A stretch of 27,092 bases of DNA, from positions 152,918 to 180,009 of the forward strand of contig RHPI01002888.1 in NCBI GenBank assembly GCA_009103225.1. The letters are read 5' to 3'. Made by a program: the position numbers and the translations under genes. The notes below the pieces were generated by a model. The model saw nothing but the letters and a program-made list of their open reading frames with translations, searched no databases and had not been told where the DNA came from. Source of the stretch: Chlorokybus atmophyticus. Lineage: Eukaryota; Streptophyta; Chlorokybophyceae; Chlorokybales; Chlorokybaceae. Below, piece by piece: positions 9,436-18,239 of this stretch (position 1 is the first letter of the stretch; every line of letters starts with the position of its first letter).

Positions 9436-9666
9436 AAAGTCCTGCTTGCTCGCCCTGCTGCTGCAACATGTTATAGCATGTGGCAAAAGTAAAAGATAAC
9501 CCAGCTTGTATGGCGAGGAATGCTTGGTGGAGCTGCTCCGCTGTTGCTGAGTCACACGGACATGTGGAGGCGGTGTTCTCCTTAGTGTACATGCTGTGCT
9601 GTAGGACACACAGTCAACAAGCCACCCCTGAGCTTGTGGGGAGGTGCCAGCTCCAGAGCTCAGCTG
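9436..9666 (-). other. B 3' untranslated region
   Basis: 231 bp between the stop codon of the integrase-PHD frame and B1. No coding content recognised. It contains a 14-base string, AGTCAACAAGCCAC, that also occurs in the 5' leader of B near 25746. A small ACATG/CATGT palindrome lies near 9465. Confidence 0.6.
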
Positions 9667-10914
9667 CTAACGCAGGTGAGGAGGGCCGTTGGTGCGGCAA
9701 TCGTCGCACCGGTACTCCTCCATGGGTATTGCGTCCAGTGGGGGCTCCAGACAGTAGCAATGCAGGCCCTTGTTACAGCCATCGCAAAGCATCATGAGTG
9801 CGTCATCGCCGGCGCTGCCGCAGCGTTCACAGCGTGTGCTGCGGGCGGGGCGAGGGTGCTGGATGTGCGCGAAGCCTGCTATGTAAGGGAGGTGACATGG
9901 CGCGCAGTTCACCATATTGTCTTTCAACCTCTTGCCACTCTGAGCAAGAATGTCCAGCACTCCTGTGGGGTACACCTTAAGTACCTTGTAGGCGGTGCGG
10001 CCCACGGAGGTGTCGAGCGTGTCCTTGGTGGCTGCCATGCGGTAGGCAAAGTCACCTGCTTGAAACCGCCGTTGGCACTCCTTATAAAAGCCGCCCCGCA
10101 CGCGCTCGTAGCGCAGAGTGTCACGGTGCTGTGCGATGCGCAGGTTTTAGAAGGCCATTGGGACGGTGTGCTCGAACAGCGTGGCACGTGTGGTGATGTC
10201 GTGGTGCATCAAGTCGGGATCGTCGAGGTTGTTCACCACACGGTCTCTTTCCTGCTGTGCACGGAAAGGAAACAACAGCGGACGCCCGAACAGCAAGTAG
10301 CTAGGGCTGTACTCATGCAGAGCCGCCTGCTTCGACAATCGGTAGCCCAGAGCCACCCACGGAAGGTGGTCGTCCCAGGTGTTCTTCTCATAATCCAGCA
10401 CGTACTTGCGGAGTGCCTTCTTAAAGGTCTGCACCATCCGCTCGGCGAGACCGTCGGCTTGAGGGTGGTCACGCGAAGTACGGCGATGATCGATGTAGCA
10501 TCTGTCCAGCAGGGTGTTAAACTCCCCTCTGAACTTAGTGCCCTGGTCGGTGATGACCTTAGCGCAGCTGCAGAACCGGCTGAGGACATGGGAGAGGAAA
10601 GCTTGGGCCACCCCCCTGCTGCTCTTGTCGGGTAATGGCACTTGCTCCACCCATTTAAAAAAGTGCTCGATCATGATCAGGATGTAGCGGTTGCCCCGCG
10701 CCGAGGGTGCCAAATTTCCCAAGATGTTGAGTCCCCAGCGATAGAATAGCCCAGAAATGGGGAGAGGGTGCAAGGTGGCGCTACGTGTGTTGAGGCTGGC
10801 GCATATCATGTCACACTGCTGGCAATGACTGACGAACCCCTGCACCTGTTTGGACAGGCCATACCACCAATATTGCGTCCTTACCAGGCTGACGGTACGC
10901 TTGACACCGAAGTG
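9667..10914 (-). pseudogene. Element B integrase with C-terminal PHD finger
   Basis: One minus-strand frame with a single internal TAA (10147-10149) and a TGA just upstream (10915-10917). The start shows the zinc domain (HFGVKRT ... HCQQC). The DDE core has WGLNILG, where the first catalytic Asp is Asn, then VITDQGTKF (second Asp) and HPQADGLAERM (Glu). A C-terminal SH3-like segment follows (QAGDFAYRMAATKDTLD, then TAYKVLKVYPTG). The last 55 residues are a textbook C4HC3 PHD finger: in the final 144-residue frame Cys91, Cys94, Cys106, Cys109, His114, Cys117, Cys132 and Cys135 are all present, with MLCDGCNKGLHCYCLEPPL in the core. PHD fingers usually read histone H3 tails, so a targeting role analogous to chromodomains is likely. 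The PHD part has no internal stop. Confidence 0.87.
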
Positions 10915-11612
10915 TCAAAGCTCCGTGTGGAGGGCAGCGATGATGCCCTCGCGTGTGGCTGGTGTTGGCACCTCTTTGTCCTCGTCCTGGACGCGGCGGT
11001 ACACTTTGTCATCCGTCCACCGATAGTGGCGGGTGCGCTGGCTGACACGATTTTTCTCTCGCGCACTCATATTGGAGGGAAGCTGGCCACTTTGAAGGAA
11101 GGAGAGTGATGGCTTGTCCAGCCATATGTCCTGCCTGGTGTCGGTGGGTGCCAGCTCGGTATCGTCGACTTCGATGTCGACCGCGTGGACGTTCCCTCGG
11201 GGTGTAGTCACTGTGGGGTCGGTAGACTCAAAGGCAGGAACCTCCTCTGTCGTGGAGGTGGTGTTGATCTGGCGCCCTAACCGTAACGCAGCAACAGCAA
11301 ACATGGCCGCCATGGTGGGAGCTGCTGTTGCGGGGCCGAGCTCGTGCCGAGCTCCGGTTGCATCGTTGGTACTGCAGTGAGGGTTGCGACTGTGACCATC
11401 AGCGTTCTGGTTGGTGAAGCCGGCGCGGTGGTCGATCTCGAAGTCATACTCCTGCAGCAGCAGGGCCCAGCGCGCACGTTTCCCCGTCACATGTTGGTTG
11501 GTCATCAACCACATGAGTGGCTGATGATTAGTTGTAGCAGCAGGGCCCAGCGCGCACGTTTCCCCGTCACATGTTGGTTGGTCATCAACCACATAAGTGG
11601 CTGATGATTAGT
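10915..11612 (-). pseudogene. Element B RNase H end and RH-IN linker
   Basis: In the same frame as the integrase. It contains the gypsy RNase H tail (HQPLMWLMTN, GKRARWALLLQEYDFEIDHR, then NQNADGHSRNP), followed by an acidic linker of about 130 residues leading to the integrase zinc domain. The N-terminal RNase H with its catalytic residues is missing: the A' insertion and a deletion lie directly upstream. An 80-bp tandem duplication repeats the HQPLMWLMTN segment. Confidence 0.82.
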
Positions 11613-11615
11613 TGT
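11456..11615. repeat. 80-bp tandem duplication in B RNase H
   Basis: Two adjacent 80-bp units (11456-11535 and 11536-11615) that by eye differ at a single site (ATGAGTGG versus ATAAGTGG). The second unit ends where the A' LTR begins (TGT at 11613-11615 is shared). The near identity points to a recent event. Confidence 0.88.
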
Positions 11616-12284
11616 AACAGTCAAGGCCAAATTTTATGATTTTCATGGCCGTTTTAGGCCTTATTTGTAAGGTACATGTTTTTTATGACTTGTGGCGGAT
11701 ATCGGCGAGTTATGAGTCTGCCGCGGATATCGACCGGGGCCCCAAGACCAGTCCGGAAGGTGCCAGAAAACGGAGGGCCAGTCGAGAAGGGCTCGACCAG
11801 ATTTCTGGAAGGGCCTAGCGCCAAGTAGTATAACTTGACCATATGAGCAGCAAATGAGAAGATATTTGGTGCGTTGGAAAGGTCTAGAAGTGTACTACAA
11901 GATTCTGCAATTATATCTTAGCTTCTAGTTCCGTCTAGCGCTAGAATCGTCTAGACAGTAGCATGTGCAGACTGGTAGGTGTAAAAGTGACATTCTACAA
12001 TTTGCAATACAACCTTTAGCTCCCTAGTTTCTTGTGTGCAAGCTTGGTGGTGGCTAGAAGGGGTTGCTAGCGTGTGTCCACTGGTGTGTGCTTGCTTGTG
12101 TGACGATCCAAGGCGCTACACAAGTCGGTGTGTAGCTTCGAGCGCATGCGCGTGCGTATGCGAGTGGCGGGGCGCGCGTGTGTGCTTGGCAGAGGGGGCA
12201 AGGTTCCGGTGTGAATACCGTGTCTTGGTGAGAGGGTTGTGGATTGGACCAGCTCATAGGTGACAAGGCACGAGCACCGTCACA
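11613..12284 (+). repeat. 5' LTR of A'
   Basis: 672 bp from TGTAACAG to CGTCACA, homologous to 1177-1835 on the opposite strand. It should carry the promoter of A', but no clear TATA box was seen. It contains a 21-nt strictly alternating purine-pyrimidine stretch (12142-12162). Confidence 0.9.
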
Positions 12285-12286
12285 AC

Positions 12287-12305
12287 TGGTATTGGAGCAC
12301 GGTTT
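12287..12305 (+). promoter_or_regulatory. A' primer binding site
   Basis: Two bases after the LTR, TGGTATTGGAGCACGG. Element A has TGGTATCGAAGCTCGG at the same place (26474-26492). Both start TGGTAT, the complement of the 3' end of initiator tRNA-Met (TGGTATCAGAGC). The match is imperfect beyond that, as expected for decayed copies. Confidence 0.7.
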
Positions 12306-12378
12306 ACGAAGGTGAGAGAGGAAGTGTGTGGGCGTTTACATTTTTCATTCGGAAGCGGAGTGTAGTGTGTTTGTGGAG

Positions 12379-13404
12379 ATGGAGGATGCTCGCATGGAAG
12401 AGCTTCAAGCTGCCATCTTAGCATTAAAAGAAGAGCTTCATCACACGCAAGCGGCGGCACAAGCACAACGCGAGGCGTATGAGCATGCGATGGCGCGTGT
12501 ACAAATTCCCATGGCATCAAGCTCGCGCGTGCATGTGAAGGTGCCAAAGCCCAAGCTATTCAGGGGTCAACGTGATGGAGATGCAGTGGATGAATGAATT
12601 TTTCAAGTATCGTCTTGGTTGAAGCTCACGGAGGTGCCCACGCATTTGCACGTGGAGGTTGCAGGACATTGCTTGAAGGTGCAGCACTTGTGTGGTGGAG
12701 GCATCGATGTACGCGTGTTGCAAACGGGTTGGCGCTACCATTGACCACCATGGAAGAGTTGGCACTGGAGGTCAGGCATCAATTTGTTCCCGTTGAGAGC
12801 GTGAAGGCCGCACGCGACAAACTTGCAGCCCTTGTGCAAATGGGGTCGGTGATGGCGTACACGGCCGCGTTTCAGCGATTGGTGATGTCCATACCCAATA
12901 TAACCGAGGAGGAGCAACTGGATAGGTATACACGTGGGTTAAAGCCTTTGGGGCGTAAAGAAGTGGAGCTAGGGGACCCGAAGACTCGCGGAGGCTATAC
13001 GCATCGCGGAGCGTCTCGACGCGTTGTACTTCAAGTCCACCACAAGAAACACTGACTGGAGGCAAAGGCATGGTGATCAGCCCCGGGGAGGCTATTCACA
13101 TGCATGGAGACGAGGAGAACCACGTTTAGCACTTGCCAATGGAGGTGGAGCCGACTCTGGGCCTGCACCATTGGAGGTGGGTGCCATACACACGCATGGA
13201 AGTGAGGCGAAGCACGGTGGACGTGGTGAAAGAGGTAAAGGTGTGCGCAAGTGTTATGCATGTGGGTCGACGGAGCATTTGGCGTACGGATGCCCCAAAC
13301 GAAGCACGCAAAGGCCAACACCGGATGGCAACCCTCGCCGTGATCGTCGCGTCAACACCATGGAGCAAAATGGCGTGGAGCAGGAAAACGACTTCCCCCA
13401 GTAG
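12379..13404 (+). pseudogene. A' gag (broken)
   Basis: ATG at 12379 begins MEDARMEELQAAILALKEEL, a probable N-terminal coiled coil, then SSSRVHVKVPKPKLFRGQRD. A TGA at 12595-12597 replaces the Trp codon seen in A (DDWVFEMSS). After a frameshift the capsid continues (ALVWWRHRCTRVANGL, FQRLVMSIPNITEEEQLDRY). Another shift near 13020 leads to LYFKSTTRN and an intact CCHC zinc knuckle, CYACGSTEHLAYGC. Gag coats the RNA and builds the particle. Despite two breaks all parts are recognisable. Confidence 0.86.
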
Positions 13405-13457
13405 GTGAGGAGGCTACTGCTGGGGATAGGAAGGAGCCTCATGCACGGACGGATGCT

Positions 13458-13871
13458 GTGACATTTCCATTAAAGAAGCAAGAGGAGATGGCTTTGAACG
13501 CGCCAATGGTGGTAAGTTATGCAAATGAGGAGACAACAAAGTACTTTGGGCTTCGAGCACACATTTGCGATAACCAAGGACGATGGAGAGAGTGTAAGCT
13601 CATGATTGATAGCGGTGCCAATAGCAACTTCATGAGTATTGATATCGCGCGGCGTTACGGTTGGCTTTCGTCATTACGAGGAGGTGAAGTGAAGCTCGCT
13701 GGAGAGCCACCCTCTGGAGGTGATGGCGCTACGTTTATGACCAAAGAGTCGTGCGTTCGCATTGGGAAGATAAAGGAGAACATGCGATTTTGCTGCATCA
13801 CCCTACGGAACGGGTTTGACGGGATATTGGGACTACCGTGGCTATGGCAACATAATCCATCTATCAATTGA
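13458..13871 (+). pseudogene. A' aspartic protease
   Basis: An open stretch of 137 codons with LMIDSGANSNFM as the retropepsin active site (about residues 49-60) and a later FDGILGLPWL segment typical of gypsy protease. It would cleave Gag-Pol. Its own frame is unbroken, but it is disconnected from gag by the stop at about 13402 and from RT by the stop at 13869-13871. Confidence 0.85.
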
Positions 13872-14960
13872 AGGAAGCGCGCGCTCATCATCCCATCGAA
13901 CGAAACGGTGGAGAATCCATTCAAGCTGCGTCGGACGTCATCGGGGCGCGGCACGCACAATCAAGTGGTATGACAATTGCCCAAATCTGTTATGTGCAAT
14001 TGAGGAAGTTATTGTCTCCACGGAAGGCAAAGGCTGCATGGTTGTGCGTGGTGCGCGAAAACACTGCAACATCAGCACCAGAGTTGAGTGACGATGTTAA
14101 GACGGCTACGATGGACCCCGAGGTGTGTAAACTTGTTAAAGAATACCAAGATATTATGGTGGACGGACTTCCATCTGGTCTACCACCTCCACGGAGCGTA
14201 GACCACCGTGTGGAGCTGATTGAGGGCGTGCACAAGCCACCGTATCGACCCGTATACAAGTTGTCACCTTTGGAGCTGGAAGAGGCCGAGAGGCAGGTGG
14301 CGGACTTGCTGAAAAGAAGCTACATCAGGCCTAGTAAGTCCCCTATGGCGCACCTATTTTGTTTGTACGAAAGAAGAACGGGAGCTTGCGCATGTGCGTC
14401 CACTACCGAGCTCTCAACAATATCACAAAGAGGAATTGCTTTCCACTCCCACGTATCGACAAGTTGCTGGAGCAATTGCAAGGTGCGCAGTACTTCACAA
14501 CACTTGATCTTGCTGGAGGTTATCACCAAATCCGCATCGCGCCCGAGGATGTGGAGAAACAGCTTTTAACACACGTTATGGGCACTACGAGTGGTTGGTC
14601 ATGTCCTTCGGACTTACGAACGCACCGGCAACATTTCAAACGCTTATGAACAGCGTTTTTGCTAACTTGATTGGTAAGGGAATCCTCGTGTACCTCGACG
14701 ACATTTTGGTGTACGCGAAAACAAAGGAAGAGCACGTGGCACTTCTACGGCGCGTGTTGCAGCGTTTGCGCGAACACAATTTGTATGCCCAGCTACAAAA
14801 GTACAAATTCTTGCTTCGAGAGGTGGAGTACCTAGGCCACATCGTGTCGCATGAAGGCATCAAGCCGGACCCCAACAAAGTGCAGGTGGTGCGCGAGTGG
14901 GCTTCTCCAACCAACGTAAAGGAGGTGATGTCCTTTTTAGGTCTTGCGGGGTATTATCGC
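13872..14960 (+). pseudogene. A' reverse transcriptase (frameshifted)
   Basis: Linker and RT spread over three frames. The linker ELRKLLSPRKAKAAW and DPEVCKLVKEYQDIMVDGL leads to SPLELEEAERQVADLLKRSY, LFVRKKNGSLRMCV (near 14359), LDLAGGYHQIRIAPEDVEK, VMSFGLTNAPATFQ and the intact active site VYLDDILVYAK (about 14687-14720). EYLGHIVSHEGIKPDPNK follows. Frameshifts lie near 14350 and 14570-14600. Confidence 0.88.
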
Positions 14961-15495
14961 AAGTTTATGATGGGGTTTTCGCGCATAGCTGCTCCCTTGA
15001 CTGCCCTACTCAAGAAGGGAAAGCCTTGGAGCTGGTCAGCAACAGAGGAACATGCATTTGCTGCGTTGAAGAAGGCGATGACGGAGGCACCAGTCATGAC
15101 TCACCCCGACATGGCAAAGACATTTATTTTGGCTTGCGACGCGTCCGACACAGCCGTAGGAGCTGTTTTGCAGCAAGACCATGGCAACGGCCTTCAACCA
15201 GTAGCATTCTTCAGCAAGAAGATGAGTGGTGCGGAGCTGAATTACCCCGTGCACGAGATGGAACTTTTAGCGCAAGTCATGGCGCTACAACAATGGCGTT
15301 GTTTTTTGGAAGGCAAAAATTCGTGCTTGAGACGGATCACTCTCCACTGAGGTACTTAAAAACACAACCTCATCTAAGTCGCAGACAAGCTCGATGGCTT
15401 GAGTTCTTTTGACTTTTTGACTTCGATATCAAGTACAAGCCCGGTACGTCAAATGGTGTTGCTGACGCGCTGAGCCGGCTTAATGCAATTGAGGC
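14961..15495 (+). pseudogene. A' RNase H (frameshifted)
   Basis: In frame with the second half of RT up to about 15320: YYRKFMMGFSRIAAPLTALL, then FILACDASDTAVGAVLQQ with catalytic Asp, and ELNYPVHEMELLA with catalytic Glu. A frameshift near 15320 moves the tail (TDHSPLRYLKTQPHLSRRQA) to another frame. The linker KYKPGTSNGVADALSRL (15430-15480) closes the domain. Confidence 0.86.
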
Positions 15496-16306
15496 CCTGG
15501 CTCAAGTGCAGCCCGAGTGGACCGACCAGATTTGGCAAGCGCTTCGTGAAGACACGGAGGATATGAAAGTGTTGCAAGAGCTGAAAAATGCAGCTACGGA
15601 CACAAGTGGGCATTGGTCAATGCGCGACGGGCTGCTTTGGCACCACGGGCGCTTGTACATCCCCAACGTCGCGCATATCCGTGTGAAGTTGCTGAAGGAA
15701 GCTCATGACGTGCCCATTGCTGGTCACCAAGGGTTGGAGAGGACTTTGGCAAGCTTGAAGCAGCGTTTTTACTGGCGAGAGATGCATCGCGATGTGCGCG
15801 ACTATGTGGCGTTGTGCGACGCATGCCAAAGGGTGAGGCAAGCAACCAAAAGCCAGGTGGGTTGCTGCAACCTCTCCCTGTGCCATTATCCAAGTGGGAG
15901 CAAGTTACCATGGACTTTATCACGGGGCTACCAAAGACAAAAGAAGGGTACGACGCTATGCTTGTGTTCGTCGATAAAGCCAGCAAAATGGTACGCTTGG
16001 CACCGTGTACTGAGTCTTGCACGGCACCGGAGGCAGCACGCTTGTTCGTGAAGCATGTGTTTCGTTCTCATGGATTACCACGAAGCATTGTGAGTGATCG
16101 CGACCCGCGCTTTACCAGTAAGTTTTGGGAGGCGCTGCATNGCATGGTGCACTTGGTACCACACTGAAGTTTAGCACGGCATTCCACCCGCAAACTGATG
16201 GGCAAACGGAGCGGGCCAACCGTGTGATTGAGGACATGCTGCGTTGCTACGTTAACGCGCGACAAGATTATTGGGCGGAGCTGCTTGAGTTGGTGGAGTT
16301 TGCGTG
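15496..16306 (+). pseudogene. A' integrase, 3'-truncated
   Basis: The zinc domain is complete (HDVPIAGHQGLERTLASLKQ ... LCDACQRV). After a frameshift near 15830 the core has MDFITGLPKTKEG, VSDRDPRFTSKFW and, in a third frame after the ambiguous base at 16141, [13 protein letters not shown], so all three DDE residues are present. The gene ends at ELVEFA near 16306 where B sequence resumes. No C-terminal domain or chromodomain remains. Confidence 0.87.
16141..16141. other. Ambiguous base in A' integrase
   Basis: A single n between GGCGCTGCAT and GCATGGTGC, at a point where the reading frame changes. The frameshift here may be a sequencing or assembly error. Confidence 0.9.
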
Positions 16307-17442
16307 TTTGCGAAGTACAAACCGGTGATAGTAGTTGGCAAGGCCTAGAAAGGCAGACGCGTGAGGTCTGTGGGAGCAGGGATAGCCGCCAGAGCCTCCA
16401 CCTTTGCCTGCTGTAAGTACACACCGTGGGGCACAATCATGTGCCCTAGGTAGGGTACCTTGCGAGTGAAAAAGGTGCACTTGTCGGGGTGCACTGTTAT
16501 TCCCACCCCCTTGAGTCTCTCCAGCACTTCCTCGATGTGCTGCAGGTGCTCGTCGTTATTGCGACTAAAGATGAAGATGTCGTCAATGTAGCATCGCGCG
16601 GAGTCCAGTCCCTTTAAGGCTTTGTCCATAACGCGCTGGAACTTGGCCGGAGCGTTCTTCAGTCCGAAGGGCATGACCTTCCATTGGTACAGCTGCCGGT
16701 TGCCCCAGAAAGTAGTCTTGTGCTTGTCCTCCTTTTTGATGGCGATCTGGTTGTACCCTTGTCGCATATCCAGGATGCTGAAGACAGTGCAGTCTCCTAC
16801 ATCATCAAAGATACCCTCTGCAGTAGGCATTGGATACTTGTCTTGTTTGGTCTTGTTGTTGAGGGTGCGATAGTCCCCGCACATGCGCCGGTCTGTCCAG
16901 TTGCCTACTGAGTCCTTCTTCAGGGGCATGACGGTCCCGGCCGCAAAATCTGATGTGGACTCCTCAAATACGCCTGCATCTAGCACAACCTTGCATCTCT
17001 GCTCCACCAAGTCTTCTGCCAACTTGGAGAGTCAATACTGTCGTCGAAACACCGGTTCGGTGTCCACCAACTCGATGTTCATCTGGTAAACTGAGCAAAC
17101 GTCCAGTTCCTTTACGCTAAAACTGAATCGACTTCTCCACTTGTTGAGGAGAGCCTCCAGCTGTTCTCGCGTCTGGCCTGTAGCCAGTGGTCCAATGGCA
17201 TGGGACCACGAGGTGGCGTTGGCGACTACTGGGATGTCCTCCACAGTGACTGTTGCCTGCTCCTCCATATGGGCGATTTCAAGGGCGGTGTGTGCCGCTT
17301 TGGTCTCTTGCACGCGATCGGCCCAACCCCTGCCAGGTGTTTGAGCTCCTGGAAGAACATATGGCAGTCTTAAGCAGCAAAGCACATTTTCAATAACCAT
17401 ACCATGCTGTTTTGATCCATGGCGCGTCCCAGCAATTGGCAT
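16307..17442 (-). pseudogene. Element B reverse transcriptase
   Basis: A minus-strand gypsy RT in one frame from about 17442, broken by TGA at 17032-17034 and by a frameshift near 16358 before GLANYYHRF. Blocks in order: VYQMNIELVDTEPVFRRQY, VMPLKKDSVGNWTDRRMCGD, YPMPTAEGIFDD, FSILDMRQGYNQIAI, VMPFGLKNAPAKFQRVMD, then the intact active site CYIDDIFIFSR and VPYLGHMIVPHGV. It continues into RNase H, which is cut off by A'. Its frame differs from that of the methyltransferase directly upstream, so a shift or separate initiation lies at the border near 17370-17440. Confidence 0.88.
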
Positions 17443-17598
17443 TGTTGAGTGTCGGTCAGCGTGGAACCTGTGATACTGCCTGGAGGGAAGCCCATGGCGC
17501 GTTCGCGCTCACGTGCGTTGGGTTCTTCCAGCTGGCCTGTGTTGGAATCCAACACCATGCCTGCGCCGTGGTTGCGGAAGGCGTACGATTCTGGGTAG
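17370..17598 (-). pseudogene. Methyltransferase C-terminal part (motifs IX-X), cut off by element C
   Basis: The second piece of the C5-cytosine methyltransferase. Minus-strand translation from the C junction runs YPESYAFRNHGAGMVLD, then ARERERAMGFPPGSITG (the motif IX / target-recognition end, matching the RERxxxxGFP pattern of the family) and LLGRAMDQNSMVWLL (motif X, which returns to the AdoMet site). It ends MCFAA and TAA. Leaving out element C and one copy of its 5-bp duplication, the frame continues exactly from 20037, strong evidence that both pieces were one gene. Confidence 0.85.
17594..17598. repeat. Target-site duplication of C (left)
   Basis: GGTAG directly before TGTTGAAG, matched exactly by 20032-20036. 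Five base pairs is usual for Ty1/copia. Confidence 0.92.
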
Positions 17599-17982
17599 TG
17601 TTGAAGATATTCCTACATCCGGTCAGCTTGCCCTCTCTGCATAGGAATACACGGAGAGGACCTCGATGACTCCGGACTGAGTTCGAGCAGACTGCAGAGC
17701 AAGGCCTTACAAGAGCCGTTGGATCTTGGTAGATACGGAGCCGAATGACACGTGGAGTAGCTTGTTGGATAGATCTTGAAGTTAGCTACGTGTTGCATCT
17801 TACAGCACAGGATTCGGTTGAGTAGATCGTACGTTGTAGCTTGTAGTCCAGCAGTGTGTGTATCTGGTGCAGAATCTGGCGGGTATAAAACCCCGCGGAC
17901 TTGTTACCTTAATACAAGCTGTAGTGTTGTGATGTAGCATGTCACCCATGTGCATGTGCTTGTCAACGTGTGCATATCAACA
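17599..17982 (+). repeat. 5' LTR of C
   Basis: 384 bp, TG...CA. It shares its first 11 bases and last 151 bases with the right LTR. The 222 bases between (17610-17831) are missing there, more likely by a later deletion in the right LTR than by an insertion here. Confidence 0.9.
17884..17890 (+). promoter_or_regulatory. TATA box in the C LTR, inside an inverted repeat
   Basis: TATAAAA flanked by GCGGG and CCCCGC, so the TATA lies in the loop of a short GC-rich hairpin. The same arrangement is kept in the right LTR at 19933-19939. It is the likely core promoter. Transcription would start some tens of bases downstream, near the CTTAATACAAGC stretch. Confidence 0.7.
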
Positions 17983-17996
17983 GGTTATGGGCCCAC
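17983..17996 (+). promoter_or_regulatory. C primer binding site, half-tRNA type
   Basis: GGTTATGGGCCCAC directly follows the LTR. Its reverse complement, GTGGGCCCATAACC, equals the anticodon arm of plant initiator tRNA-Met (CAT anticodon in the middle) as I remember it. Drosophila copia and yeast Ty5 prime from such an internal tRNA fragment instead of the 3' end. Confidence 0.85.
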
Positions 17997-18051
17997 ACAT
18001 GCATGTGTAGGTTGAAGTGTGTTGCAATTGTGTGTGTACTTGTGGTTGCTT

Positions 18052-18239
18052 CGTGAAGACTTTGAAGACTGAAGCTTTGAAGATTCTGAAGACTCTGAAG
18101 GCCTTTGAAGACTGGTGTGAGAAAGTTGCAAGCTTGACGAAGCAAAGAAGGCAACTTAAAGACTTGAAGGTTGTGGCGAGAGTTGAAGAGAAAGTTGCAA
18201 GTTTTGCGAGAGGCAGAAGGCGACTTGCAGAATTGAAGC
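18052..18239 (+). repeat. Purine-rich repeated leader of C
   Basis: The untranslated leader holds a run of GAAGACT-like short repeats (18052-18115). An imperfect duplication of about 51 bp follows (18119-18170 and 18188-18239), each copy starting GAGAAAGTTGCAAG. It could be read as coding (KVASLTKQRRQLK / KVASFARGRRRLA), but the copia gag start at 18240 fits better. It may be the packaging region. Confidence 0.6.

Larger units (their letters stand above)
11613..16306 (+). mobile_element. Element A': 3'-truncated gypsy chromovirus nested in B
   Basis: Same family as element A but in opposite orientation: 5' LTR, primer site, gag, protease, RT, RNase H and most of integrase in order. It stops near 16306 inside the integrase (ELVEFA), where B sequence resumes at the RT motif GLANYYHRF. 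The end of integrase, the chromodomain, the polypurine tract and the 3' LTR are absent. B also lacks most of its RNase H at this junction, so one deletion probably removed the 3' part of A' and adjacent B sequence. No target-site duplication can be checked. Frames shift several times and one base (16141) is ambiguous. Confidence 0.87.

Noticed and set aside
9634-10635. A 333-codon open frame on the plus strand
   Set aside because: It lies antisense to the integrase-PHD frame, which shows clear zinc ligands and DDE blocks. The plus-strand translation has no recognisable motif and follows the composition of the opposite strand.
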